DNA from: Mesorhizobium sp. J8
GTDB lineage: Bacteria > Pseudomonadota > Alphaproteobacteria > Rhizobiales > Rhizobiaceae
DNA: 64,000 bases
Direction of reading: 5' to 3'
Assembly: GCF_016591715.1 (NCBI RefSeq)
Contig: NZ_AP024109.1
Span: forward strand, 2,666,001-2,730,000
The notes beneath the pieces were generated by a model, which was not told the DNA's origin, made no database searches, and saw only the letters and a program-made list of their open reading frames with translations. Below, in pieces: positions 24,647 through 33,316 of the stretch. The position numbers and the translations under genes were made by a program. The first letter of the stretch is position 1, and each line of letters opens with the position of its first letter.

Positions 24647-25873
24647 TCAGGCCGCCTTGCGGCCGTTACGATCGAGATGACGGGAGATTTCCGCGGCGAT
24701 CGCCTCGGCATCCGCGCCGACGCCGCCGATGAAGTTGGAGTCGCGCTTGCGCAGGAAGCGGAAGCCGAGCGCATAGAGGCCGGGCACGCTGGTGATGCCG
24801 CCCTGATGCGCAAGCTCGCCATTGGCGCCGAGCGCCAACGGCTCCAGCCAGCCGAACGAGCGCGCATAACCTGTCGCCCAGATGATGGTGCGGATCGATC
24901 CGTCGGTCAGCGACAGCCGCTCGCTCGCGGCCGATGGCAGCGCCACTCGCTCGGGCCGGTATGGTGTCGTGGCGCCGGCGAAGCGGTCGATTTGGTCGAG
25001 CAGGCGCGTCTGCTTCGCATCGGCCGCCGCGATGTGCTGGCCGAGATCGCCGGCGAAGGCTATCGCGCGGTCGCTGGCGCCCTGCACCCGCCCGGTCAAC
25101 TCCACGCCGAGCGCCTGCAGCGTGGCGAGATCGACATCGGCCCTGTCCGGTCGGCCCGCGAGCTGCAGCGATGGCTGGCTCCGGGCGCCTTCGGGATTGG
25201 CCAGGTCTTCCAGGCGCTGCGCCATCAGGCCCATTGCGCAGAGCCAGAAGAAGATATCCTGGCCGCGCCATGTCCTGGGCAGGCGAGTATGCTTGCCGAC
25301 CGAAAGCACCACGCGCCGCCCGGCGCGGGCGAGCTCGTCGGCGATCTGCACGCCGGAGGACGAGGCGCCGACGACCAGCACGCCGCCACCCGGCAGCTCG
25401 CCAGGCGAGCGATAGTCCGAAGCGTGGATGCTGAGCGGTTCGCGAAGCGTCTCTCTCGAAAAAGGGATGACCGGCCGGTCGCAATGTCCCGTCGCGACGA
25501 CGACCGCGCGTGCCGACCAGTCGCCGGCGCCGGTGCGCAAGGCGAAGCCGTCGCTGGTCCGCTTGGCGGCGAGAACCTCGACATTGGTCTCGACGGGCGC
25601 ATGCCAATGCCAGGCGTAGCGCTCCAGGCTTTCCACGAAAGCCGCTTTGCTCATGAAGCCGTCGGGGTCGCCGCCCTTATAGGGCGAGCCGGGGAGCGCA
25701 TTCAGCCAGTTCGGCGTGAGCAGTCGAAGCGAACGCCAGCTCTGCGAGCGCCAGCGCTCGCCGATGCGGCCGCGCTCCAGCACGGCATGGTCGATGCCGG
25801 CCTGGCCCAGGCAATGGCTGAGTGCAAGGCCGGCCTGGCCCGCGCCGATGATGACGACGTCCGCGCGTCTCAT
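24647..25873 (-). CDS. Flavin-containing monooxygenase-like NAD(P)/FAD oxidoreductase
   Basis: The 408-residue protein carries two dinucleotide motifs: ADVVIIGAGQAGLALSHCLG at residue 4 for FAD and GGGVLVVGASSSGVQIADEL near residue 160 for NADPH. The region between them contains the ATGHCDRPVIP segment. This design belongs to the class B monooxygenases (FMO, YUCCA-like). It probably adds oxygen to a soft nucleophile or aromatic side chain. It is the second gene of the operon that starts with the OsmC-like gene, 59 bases upstream. Confidence 0.82.
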   Translation of the reverse strand: MRRADVVIIGAGQAGLALSHCLGQAGIDHAVLERGRIGERWRSQSWRSLRLLTPNWLNALPGSPYKGGDPDGFMSKAAFVESLERYAWHWHAPVETNVEVLAAKRTSDGFALRTGAGDWSARAVVVATGHCDRPVIPFSRETLREPLSIHASDYRSPGELPGGGVLVVGASSSGVQIADELARAGRRVVLSVGKHTRLPRTWRGQDIFFWLCAMGLMAQRLEDLANPEGARSQPSLQLAGRPDRADVDLATLQALGVELTGRVQGASDRAIAFAGDLGQHIAAADAKQTRLLDQIDRFAGATTPYRPERVALPSAASERLSLTDGSIRTIIWATGYARSFGWLEPLALGANGELAHQGGITSVPGLYALGFRFLRKRDSNFIGGVGADAEAIAAEISRHLDRNGRKAA

Positions 25874-25932
25874 GGTTCATTCCGGTGGTAGGAGGGGAGG
25901 CGGCCCGGATCGGCTCCGGGCCGCCCGCGGGC

Positions 25933-26511
25933 TTACTGGATGGTCTTGATGCCGACGGTGACCGGCACCCCCTTGGTCAGCACGTCGAAGACCGCCGAAC
26001 GGGCGCGCGACTGCTCGACCAGTTGCTTGAGCTTCTCGGCCGGCGCATCGCCTTCGATCTCGAACGACACTTGGATGTTCTGGAAGCCGTTGCGGACCTC
26101 GTCGGAAATGCCGAGGATGCCGCGCAGGTCGATGTCGCCGTCAACCGAGCACTTCACCTTGCTGAGCTTGATGCCGCGCGCGGCGGCGATATTGGCGACG
26201 CCCGCCATCAGGCAGCCCGCCAGCCCGTGCAGCAGCCACTCGACCGGGGTCGGCGCATTGTCGGCGCCGCACAGGATCGCCGGGTGGTCGGCATCGGCAT
26301 AATGCGGCTTCTCGTGCTTCTGCTCGTTGCCCGCGCCGAAGAAGCCATTCATGACAGTCTTGCTGTGCGTGCCCTCGATCCACTCATTGTGGGCGCGGAA
26401 CTGGAACTTCGCCAGTTCCGGCTGCCCGGCGACGAAATTGATCGTCGCCATCAGGTTCGGCGTGTCGACGCCATTGAGCGGAAGCCGTGCAGGTTTGGTG
26501 TTGGGTTGCAT
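25933..26511 (-). CDS. OsmC family protein
   Basis: The 192-residue form starts MQPNTKPARL at 26511, where GGAG lies six bases upstream. In-frame ATGs at 26517 and 26613 and a longer reading exist but are less well supported. The OsmC fold is seen in TPVEWLLHGLAGCLMAGVAN, with the redox cysteines at C81 (AILCGAD) and C100. OsmC proteins reduce organic hydroperoxides with these cysteines. The gene opens an operon with two flavoproteins and a MaoC hydratase, so it may protect against peroxides formed by that pathway. Confidence 0.82.
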   Translation of the reverse strand: MQPNTKPARLPLNGVDTPNLMATINFVAGQPELAKFQFRAHNEWIEGTHSKTVMNGFFGAGNEQKHEKPHYADADHPAILCGADNAPTPVEWLLHGLAGCLMAGVANIAAARGIKLSKVKCSVDGDIDLRGILGISDEVRNGFQNIQVSFEIEGDAPAEKLKQLVEQSRARSAVFDVLTKGVPVTVGIKTIQ

Positions 26512-26758
26512 CTTCATCTCCAAAAGGTTCGTTTGCGGCTTGGTTGCCGTGACGGCCTCTGTTTGCCGACGCAGCGTGTGAGCGAGAGTGGGTGCGACCG
26601 TGGAATTTTTCATACGCCTACCGTGGAAATTGGTGTTTGACGTATCGTTTGAAACGGTATGGCCCACGCCGGAACCGAATGCGCCGAAGCGATAAAAACC
26701 GGGCGTTGGGAAGCGCACGGCGCCTGTCGACGGCCTGGCCATGCCCCGCCCTGGGCGG

Positions 26759-27007
26759 TCATCTGACGTTGCCGATATCCATCCGGTCGGTGTCGGACGC
26801 CGCGTAGCGCATCGAGGTGTAATGGTCGATTTCCGAACGGGCGATACCCATGTCCTTGAGCAGGTAATCGGGCATGGCCTGCATGGCGGCGCGGTCGCTG
26901 CGCATCCTCATCGCGCGGTAGAAAAGCCTGAGGGCGCGGATGGCAAAGTCGATCGGGCCGCCGCCCGATCGGCTGGTTTCATTCGCGGTGCGTTCCAAAC
27001 TCGTCAT
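26759..27007 (-). CDS. DUF1127 small protein
   Basis: The 82-residue protein ends with the DUF1127 signature, DYLLKDMGIARSEIDHY, a helix-turn-helix-like segment preceded by a basic helix (AIRALRLFYRAMRMRSDRAA). DUF1127 proteins are small and arginine-rich; members in other alphaproteobacteria affect phosphate, carbon or RNA turnover responses. The start at 27007 has GGAG six bases upstream; the ATG four codons earlier (27019) is also possible. It is a single gene between the OsmC operon and the polyamine ABC operon. Confidence 0.8.
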   Translation of the reverse strand: MTSLERTANETSRSGGGPIDFAIRALRLFYRAMRMRSDRAAMQAMPDYLLKDMGIARSEIDHYTSMRYAASDTDRMDIGNVR

Positions 27008-27210
27008 CGTCGTCTCCATCCTTTGCGGCGCGACCGTTCGCGTCGTCGATGGGATGACCTGTGACTTATAGGCGGGGGAGCCAGCGTTGGAACGGGCGTC
27101 GAAATTGCCGTGGAAATCGAGGTTTGCGACTGACGCCTTGCCGGCCGCGCGTCGATTGGAACCGGGCCGAGATCGTGGTGACCGCGATGCTTTGCGGAGG
27201 CGTTCTGACC

Positions 27211-28368
27211 TTAGGAAATCCGCCGTCCGTCCTCATCCAGCAAGACGCAGTCGTCCGGGTCGAAGCCGAGTTCGATTGCTTCGCCTTCGCGCAGAACGCG
27301 GCCGTCGATCGCGGCATTGGCCCGGATGTTCGTCTTGCCGCCTATGTCGACCTCGTAGATGGCACTGCCGCCGAGATAGGAGGCCGACACGATCCGGCCA
27401 GGCAACCGGTTGGCGCTCGCTCCACCGACCGACAGTTTCTGCGGCCGCACCACGACGGTGACGGCACTGCCTTGCGCCAGAGGTTTGGGCGCCTGCACAT
27501 TCACCGTCTGGCCGCTGGCCAGGGCGACAAGTATCGGCCCGTCGGATCGGCTCACGGTGCCCGAAAGCATGTTGGCCTTGCCGAGGAAGTCGGCGACGAA
27601 GGCGGTGGCCGGCCGCTCATAGACCTCTTCCGGTGTGCCGATCTGCTCGGCTGAGCCCGCATTCATCACCACGATGCGGTCCGACATGGAGAGCGCTTCT
27701 TCCTGGTCATGCGTGACGAAGATGGCGGTGATGCCCGTCTCCTTCTGGATCTTCTTGATCTCGACGCGCATCTCCTCACGCATGTTCGCGTCAAGCGCCG
27801 AGAGCGGCTCGTCGAGCAGAAGCACCTGCGGCTCGAAAACGATGGCGCGCGCCAGCGCGATGCGCTGCTGTTGGCCGCCCGACAATTGCGAGGGCAGTTT
27901 CTTCTCGCTGCCCGGCAGCCGCACCATGTCGAGCGCCTGGCTCACTTTGCGCTTGATCTCGGGCTTGGCGACGTTGCGGTATTTCAGGCCGAAGGCGACA
28001 TTGTCGAACACGGTCTTGTGCGGGAACAGCGCATAGCTCTGGAAGACAAGGCCGATGTTGCGCTTGTAGATCGGCACGTCGTCGACGCGCTGGCCGCCGA
28101 TCATGATCTGGCCGGCCGAGATGTCGACCAGGCCGGCGATGGAGCGCAGGATCGTTGTCTTGCCACAGCCCGAAGGGCCAAGCAGCGTGACGAAGCTGCC
28201 CTTGCGGATCGACAAAGAGAAATCGCGCACGGCAACGAACTTGCCATAGGCGATGTCGATGTTGCGGAACTCGACCGCCGGGCTGTTCGCCCCGGCGGCC
28301 GCGCTCGCACCTTCCGCCCCGGCCGAGGCCGGCCGGGGATGGGATAGCGTGTCCTGGCTGTCAGGCAC
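27211..28368 (-). CDS. ABC transporter ATP-binding protein, polyamine (PotA) type
   Basis: The 385-residue ATPase shows Walker A LGPSGCGKTTILRS, the signature LSGGQQQRIALARAI, Walker B VLLLDEPLSALD and the switch histidine in FVTHDQEEAL. A C-terminal TOBE domain follows, as in PotA/PotG. It energises uptake with the two permeases and the binding protein encoded immediately upstream, overlapping the binding-protein gene by eight bases. The N-terminus has a Pro/Ala-rich extension before the domain. Confidence 0.92.
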   Translation of the reverse strand: MPDSQDTLSHPRPASAGAEGASAAAGANSPAVEFRNIDIAYGKFVAVRDFSLSIRKGSFVTLLGPSGCGKTTILRSIAGLVDISAGQIMIGGQRVDDVPIYKRNIGLVFQSYALFPHKTVFDNVAFGLKYRNVAKPEIKRKVSQALDMVRLPGSEKKLPSQLSGGQQQRIALARAIVFEPQVLLLDEPLSALDANMREEMRVEIKKIQKETGITAIFVTHDQEEALSMSDRIVVMNAGSAEQIGTPEEVYERPATAFVADFLGKANMLSGTVSRSDGPILVALASGQTVNVQAPKPLAQGSAVTVVVRPQKLSVGGASANRLPGRIVSASYLGGSAIYEVDIGGKTNIRANAAIDGRVLREGEAIELGFDPDDCVLLDEDGRRIS

Positions 28369-29503
28369 CTTTCGAGATCCTGTTCCACTGCTTGGTCCAG
28401 GCGTCCTCGTTGGTCGCCCAGTAGACGGGATCGGCGAAGGTCAGCGCCTTCATCGTGCCCGTCGGGTCGAAGGCCGGAAGCTTCGCGATCTTGTCGGTGA
28501 GCTTGACCTTGGTCGGGTCGAGCGACGGCGGATAGCTCTGCCCTTCGGCCACTGCGATCGAAGTCGCCGGGTCGAGCATGAAGTTGATCAGCTCCTCGCA
28601 CTCGGCCATCGGCGAGCCTTTCAGGATGAGCATGTCCTCCATCCAGGCATAGGAGCCGGCCGGATCGAGATAGCCGATCGGGTGGCCCTGATCCTGTAGT
28701 GCCGCGACGCGGCCCGACCACGCGTCGGTCACCACGATCTCGCCCTTGGAGAGCAGGTCCATCAGCTCGGCGCCGGAGCTCCAGAACTTCTTGGCGAGGT
28801 CGCGCGTCTCGCGCACCTTGGCCCAGATCGTGTCCATGTCCTTGAGATTGTTGGGATCCTGTCCGGTGGCGAGGGCCGCGTACCAGACGCGCGTCGTCAT
28901 GTCGGAATAGCCGCCCACCTTGCCGGCATATTTCTTGTCGAGCAGCAGTGCCGCGCCCTTTTCCTTCGCTTCCTCCGGCGAGATCACCTTGGTGTTGTAG
29001 GCGATGCCGGTGGTGCCGTAATCGTAGGGCACGGCCGACAGTTTCGGTGTCAGCTTGCGGAACGGCTCGATCATCGGCTGCAGCACATTCACCATGTTGG
29101 GAATGTTGGCTTCGTTGATCTCCGAGGTCAGGCCGCCATTGACATATTTGATGTAGTAATTGACGCCCGAGGAGTGGATGACCTGGTAGTCGCCGGGCTT
29201 CGCGGTCTTGATCTTGGTGATGATCTCGTCCTCGTCGCCGAACGTGCCCTGCACCACTTTGATCTTGGTCTTGGCCGTGTAGGGCTGGAAGGCGAACTTG
29301 TCGATCGCGTCCTGCACCGTGCCGCCCCAGCCGTCGAAGCGGACTTCTTCGACTGCGGCGAGCGCCCGGCCCATCCACGGCATGGAAAGGCCCGCCGATG
29401 CGGCGGCCGCCGCCGTCAGCGTCAGGAAAGTGCGGCGGCTCAGATCGCCGTTGGCATACCGGTCGTGCAGCCGTTCCAGCCGCTTGGTAGTCGTCAGTTT
29501 CAT
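28361..29503 (-). CDS. Polyamine-type ABC transporter periplasmic binding protein, Tat signal
   Basis: The 380-residue protein has a twin-arginine signal, LSRRTFLTLTAAAAASAGL, so it is exported folded. The mature part resembles PotD/PotF binding proteins: VRFDGWGGTVQDAIDKF, YDYGTTGIAYNTKVI and the middle segment ELMDLLSKGEIVVTDAWSGR. It should deliver spermidine, putrescine or a related cation or opine to the permeases. It lies third in the operon between permease and ATPase genes, overlapping both by 4-8 bases. Confidence 0.9.
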   Translation of the reverse strand: MKLTTTKRLERLHDRYANGDLSRRTFLTLTAAAAASAGLSMPWMGRALAAVEEVRFDGWGGTVQDAIDKFAFQPYTAKTKIKVVQGTFGDEDEIITKIKTAKPGDYQVIHSSGVNYYIKYVNGGLTSEINEANIPNMVNVLQPMIEPFRKLTPKLSAVPYDYGTTGIAYNTKVISPEEAKEKGAALLLDKKYAGKVGGYSDMTTRVWYAALATGQDPNNLKDMDTIWAKVRETRDLAKKFWSSGAELMDLLSKGEIVVTDAWSGRVAALQDQGHPIGYLDPAGSYAWMEDMLILKGSPMAECEELINFMLDPATSIAVAEGQSYPPSLDPTKVKLTDKIAKLPAFDPTGTMKALTFADPVYWATNEDAWTKQWNRISKGA

Positions 29504-30366
29504 CGTGCTTCCTCCTTTGGTTCGCCGCGTCTCTTCAACTTGGTCAGGCTCTGCAGGATCACGCCGCCGATCAACGGGATGCCGACGGTCACCAGGATCA
29601 TCACGGTGCCGAGCGCGTTGATCTCCGGGCTGATCGAAATCTTGAGCATGGAAAGGATCTGGGTGGGCATGGTCTCGACACCCGCCGGCCGCCAGAACAG
29701 GCTGGCCGAGGTGTTGTCGAACGAGATGGTGAAGGCGAGCAGCGCGCCGCCGACGACCGCCGGGATGAGCAGCGGCAGCGTGATCTCGCGGAAGGACGAA
29801 AAGCGCGAGGCGCCAAGCGACAGCGCCGCCTCCTCATAGACCCGCCTTATGCCCACCATGCGCGCCTGCGCGATCAGCACCACATAAGGCACGGCTAACA
29901 GGATATGGCCGAGGACGAGAAGCAGCATGGTGCGCGGCTGGTCGATCGCCTTGATCAGCACCAAGAGGCCGACGCCCAGGATGGTTTCCGGCACCAGCGC
30001 CGGCAGGATCACCAGCGTGCTCAGCGCCTGCTTGCCGCGGAAGTCGAAGCGCACCAGCGCGAAGGCCGTGGCGACGCCGATCGCCGTGGTGGCTATCGCC
30101 GTGACGAGCGCGATCCACAGCGAGGTGCGGAAGGCGGTCAGCACCGCGTCATTGTTCATAAGCTTGGCGTACCATTGCAGCGAAAAGCCGGTCATCGGAA
30201 AGCCGCCGAACATCGAGGCGTTGAACGACAGGATGACGGTCGCCGCGATCGGCGCGAACATGAAGATGTAGACTAAGAGCGTGACGAAACCGGTCAGCCG
30301 CCAGGCCCATTTGCCTTCCTTGTTCGGTCGTCCAGCCTTCATCCGCCCAATCCCATCATCCACCAA
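29500..30366 (-). CDS. ABC transporter permease, PotC type
   Basis: The 288-residue protein has six membrane segments and the EAA loop at EEAALSLGASRFSSFREITLPLL, which docks to the ATPase. It pairs with the PotB-type permease encoded just upstream, overlapping it by 11 bases. The N-terminal cytoplasmic part is basic (MKAGRPNKEGKWAWRL). It forms half of the transmembrane channel of the importer. Confidence 0.9.
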   Translation of the reverse strand: MVDDGIGRMKAGRPNKEGKWAWRLTGFVTLLVYIFMFAPIAATVILSFNASMFGGFPMTGFSLQWYAKLMNNDAVLTAFRTSLWIALVTAIATTAIGVATAFALVRFDFRGKQALSTLVILPALVPETILGVGLLVLIKAIDQPRTMLLLVLGHILLAVPYVVLIAQARMVGIRRVYEEAALSLGASRFSSFREITLPLLIPAVVGGALLAFTISFDNTSASLFWRPAGVETMPTQILSMLKISISPEINALGTVMILVTVGIPLIGGVILQSLTKLKRRGEPKEEAR

Positions 30367-31303
30367 GGCCCTTCACGATCTGCGACATGCCCATGTAACG
30401 GGTGTAGATGGCGGCGAAGAAGCCGAGCACTAGGAACAGCACGATGGACAGCGTGGCGCCCATCGGCCAGTTCAATTCGCCCATGATCGTATCGTAGATC
30501 AGGTTGCCGAACAGAGCGTCGCGGCCGGAGCCGAGGAGCTGCGGCGTCACATAGCTGCCGGCCGCCAGCACGAAGCAGAGCAGCAGCCCCGCCGCCAGCC
30601 CCGGCAGGGAGAGAGGCAAGGTCACCTCGCGGAATGCCTGCGCGCTGGTGCAGCCCATCGAGCGGGCCGCGGAGATCAGCGTGCGGTCGATGCCCTCGAG
30701 GCTCACATAGACGTTGAGGATCATGTAGGGCAGGAGGAAGTGCAGCAGCCCCAGGATCACCGCGCCCTCGTTGTAGAGCATCGGCAGCGGCTCGCTGATG
30801 ATGCCCATCTTGAGCAGCGCCACGTTGATGACGCCCTGTTCGCCCAGGATGTTGATCCAGGAAAAGGTGCGGATGGTGAAGCTGATCCAGAACGGCACGA
30901 TGAGCAGGAGCAAGAGCAGCCACTTATGCCTGAAGCTCGTCGCCCAGATGAAATAGGCCGGGAAATAGCCGAGCACCCCGCACAGCAGCGCGGTGATCGC
31001 ACCGACCCTCAGCGTCTTCAGAAGGAAGCCGGAATAATAGCTGTCGGTGAAGAATTCCTGCCAGTTGGCGGTGGTCAGCGCGCTGCTTTCGACGCCGGCG
31101 GTGACGAAGGTGAAGAACGTGTAGGCCGCCATCACCGCGATCGGCAGCACCAGGAAGAAGATCAGCAGCAGAAGCACCGGTGCAACCAGCATCCAGGCCA
31201 GGCGTGGATCGTACAAGGTCCAGCGATTCTTCATGCGCACCCGAAGGTAGGCGCCTTCTTCGAGGCGCTTATGTTCCCGCAGTGAAGATTGTTTCATTGC
31301 CAC
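30356..31303 (-). CDS. ABC transporter permease, PotB type
   Basis: The 315-residue protein is the first gene of the four-gene operon. It has six core membrane segments and an EAA-like loop (SAARSMGCTSAQAFREVTLP). The N-terminus, MAMKQSSLREHKRLEEGAYL, is a charged cytoplasmic stretch. The promoter should lie in 31304-31400; no operator is obvious to me. Together with the PotC-type permease it forms the membrane channel. Confidence 0.9.
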   Translation of the reverse strand: MAMKQSSLREHKRLEEGAYLRVRMKNRWTLYDPRLAWMLVAPVLLLLIFFLVLPIAVMAAYTFFTFVTAGVESSALTTANWQEFFTDSYYSGFLLKTLRVGAITALLCGVLGYFPAYFIWATSFRHKWLLLLLLIVPFWISFTIRTFSWINILGEQGVINVALLKMGIISEPLPMLYNEGAVILGLLHFLLPYMILNVYVSLEGIDRTLISAARSMGCTSAQAFREVTLPLSLPGLAAGLLLCFVLAAGSYVTPQLLGSGRDALFGNLIYDTIMGELNWPMGATLSIVLFLVLGFFAAIYTRYMGMSQIVKGLGG

Positions 31304-31523
31304 CGCGATGTCTACAGGCGCTGGCCCAAATTCGATTCAGCCAGGGCCAGTCGAACGCTGGAGCCCACCATTACGCCGCCGGACGTCCGATACGGCGCGA
31401 ATTCAGCCTTAGCGCTTGACCGTTGGCGCGCGCTTGCGGGCGGCTCCATTTCTGCCTCCATGAAGACTTGGCGGGCCGTTCCAAGCGCAAACTGAGTGGT
31501 TCTCGGTCGATTGAATGGAGTGC

Positions 31524-31546
31524 GAGCCGGCGTTTGGCGCCGGCTC
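31524..31546 (-). terminator. Hairpin just downstream of the NTF2-like gene
   Basis: GAGCCGGCG (31524-31532), loop TTTGG, CGCCGGCTC (31538-31546) is a perfect nine-base stem about 30 bases past the stop at 31575. There is no T-run on the minus strand, so it may stabilise or only weakly terminate the transcript. Confidence 0.4.
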
Positions 31547-31574
31547 TGTCCGAATTGATCTCGAAGATGCGCGA

Positions 31575-32018
31575 TCAGTTCTTGGCCGGCTTCGGTTCGG
31601 CGATGAAAGCGAGCGTCAGGTAGGCGATGTGGCCGTCGCGGACCACGAAGGTGTCGGCGCCGAAGGGATAGCGGCCGGATGGCGTGTCGCCCTGCCAGAG
31701 GAAATAGGCCACGGAGCCGTTTGCTGTGAATTGGCCGGGCGTAAACGTCGCGCCCGGCGCCGAGAAGCTCTTCACGAATGCTGTCAGCAGTCCACGCAGG
31801 TTTTGCATCCCGCTGATCGGCGCCTGGGCGGGCAGTATCACGACGGCGTCGTCGGTGAATGTCTTTAGCATCGCCTCGACGTCGCGGGCGTCCCAGGCCT
31901 TCAGATACTGCCTGACCGGCGCTTCGCTGGCGGCGTCACCGGCCATTGCGACCGCTGGCACACCAGCCGTTGCGACAAGCACGGTGGCGGCGATAAGCAT
32001 TTGCATCAATCTGGTCAT
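31575..32018 (-). CDS. Exported NTF2/SnoaL-like protein
   Basis: The 147-residue protein starts with a Sec signal peptide (MLIAATVLVATAGVPAVAMA, cleavage after AMA). The mature part is a cone-shaped NTF2-like domain: VRQYLKAWDARDVEAMLKTF, then TDDAVVILPAQAPISGMQ and a C-terminal beta sheet ending LTLAFIAEPKPAKN. Members bind small hydrophobic ligands or act as ketosteroid-isomerase-like enzymes in the periplasm. It lies 67 bases downstream of the methyltransferase gene on the same strand and is probably cotranscribed with it. Confidence 0.75.
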   Translation of the reverse strand: MTRLMQMLIAATVLVATAGVPAVAMAGDAASEAPVRQYLKAWDARDVEAMLKTFTDDAVVILPAQAPISGMQNLRGLLTAFVKSFSAPGATFTPGQFTANGSVAYFLWQGDTPSGRYPFGADTFVVRDGHIAYLTLAFIAEPKPAKN

Positions 32019-32085
32019 CGTTCTTCTCCTTGCGTGGTGGATTTGCTTCTTGGATGTTGCCGTGGCGGCAGCGAATGCCGCGGTT

Positions 32086-33144
32086 TCAGGGGCGCGCTTC
32101 GAGGATCATGTTGAATGGCGTCTCGGTGGCGCGGCGCAACTGGCTGAAGCCGCCGGCCTTCGCCACCTCGCGCAGCCTTGCCTCGCCGGCCTGGGCACCG
32201 AGCGCGAGGCCGACCTCCTGGTCGAGCGACGTCGGCGTGCAGACCATGGTCGAGCCGGCGTAGTAAATGCGGCCGACCGGGTTGAGGTTGTCCTCCAGTC
32301 GATCGCCGGCGAACGGCTCGATGATCATCAGGGAGCCGTCCGGCGCGATTGTCTTGCGCACATGCTTCAAGGCGCCCACGGGATCGCCCATGTCGTGCAG
32401 GCAATCGAAGAAGCAGACGAGGTCGTAGCCATCGCCGGTGAAGGTTTTGGCGCTTTGAATTTCGAACGTCGCACGGTCAGCGACGCCGGCCGCGTCGGCG
32501 GCCTTGCGTGCTGCTTCGATCGAGCCGGGATGGGCATCGAAGCCGAAGAAGCGCGAGTTGGGAAAGGCTTCCGCCATCAGCAATGTCGAGACGCCGTGCC
32601 CGCAGCCGACATCGGCAACGATCGCTCCGCGTTCGAGCTTCTCAACGACACCGTCGAGCGCCGGCAGCCATTCCTGCACCAGGTGATGCAGATAGCTGGT
32701 ACGGAAGAAGCGCGCGGTGCCGCAGAACAGGCAAGGATGCCGCTTGTTCCAGCCGACGCCGCGGCCGGTGCGGAAGGCGTCTTCGACCTTGTCGCAGTCG
32801 AGCACCGTAGCAGCGACGATGTCGCCGAGCGCGGCCATGAAGACGGGGCTGTCGTCGTCGGCGAAAACGGTTGCCTGTTCCGGCGCCATCGAAAACCTGC
32901 CGGAGGCGGCGTCGTATGTGACATATCCTGACGCTGCCTGGGCTGCCAGCCACTCGCGGATGTAGCGTTCGGCGGTGCCCGTCCGTCCGGCGAGTTCCGA
33001 CGGGGTCATCGGCCCGCCGTCGGCGAGCGCCTTGTAGAGACCGAGCTTGTCGCCCAAATGCACCAGCGACGCGTTCATCGCGGCGCCGATGTCGTCAAGC
33101 ATCTTGCCGAGAAAGGCGTTGAGTTTGTCCTGATAGACTTGCAT
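32086..33144 (-). CDS. Class I SAM-dependent methyltransferase with N-terminal winged helix
   Basis: The 352-residue protein has a winged-helix N-terminal domain (LGLYKALADGGPMTPSELAG, REWLAAQAASGYV) as in O-methyltransferases and Rv2258c-like proteins. The SAM-binding motif I is VADVGCGHG (residues 176-184), followed by FFGFDAHPGSIEAAR (motif II acidic) and LVCFFDCLHDMGDPVGALKH (post III). The substrate is unknown. It is divergent from the 1284-residue BTAD regulator 173 bases away, and an inverted repeat lies between them, so the regulator probably controls it. Confidence 0.85.
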   Translation of the reverse strand: MQVYQDKLNAFLGKMLDDIGAAMNASLVHLGDKLGLYKALADGGPMTPSELAGRTGTAERYIREWLAAQAASGYVTYDAASGRFSMAPEQATVFADDDSPVFMAALGDIVAATVLDCDKVEDAFRTGRGVGWNKRHPCLFCGTARFFRTSYLHHLVQEWLPALDGVVEKLERGAIVADVGCGHGVSTLLMAEAFPNSRFFGFDAHPGSIEAARKAADAAGVADRATFEIQSAKTFTGDGYDLVCFFDCLHDMGDPVGALKHVRKTIAPDGSLMIIEPFAGDRLEDNLNPVGRIYYAGSTMVCTPTSLDQEVGLALGAQAGEARLREVAKAGGFSQLRRATETPFNMILEARP

Positions 33145-33249
33145 TTTGATCCTCCTTGGTGAGTCAGCCGGCGATCGCTGGCGTCTTGGGAGGGTGGTTT
33201 AGCGGGGTGCCGTCAAAGAAAGTCGCGGCGAGCGTCAAAGCCTCGTCAA

Positions 33250-33270
33250 AAAAGATAACTGTCATCTTTT
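33250..33270. promoter_or_regulatory. Inverted repeat in the divergent methyltransferase/BTAD promoter
   Basis: AAAAGAT (33250-33256), AACTGTC, ATCTTTT (33264-33270) is a perfect seven-base inverted repeat, 47 bases before the regulator start and 106 bases before the methyltransferase start. It is an AT-rich island in GC-rich sequence. The spacing and symmetry fit a dimeric repressor or activator site; the binding protein is unknown. Confidence 0.5.
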
Positions 33271-33316
33271 GTCCGCCCGTGGGCGCCTCTATCCTGCACC
33301 CGTAGGGTGAAGCGCG

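Noticed and set aside
23885..25891. 668-codon open frame on the plus strand
   Set aside because: It lies antisense to two clear flavoprotein genes whose motifs are intact. High GC creates long antisense frames; the product is Arg/Asp/His-rich noise with no ribosome site.
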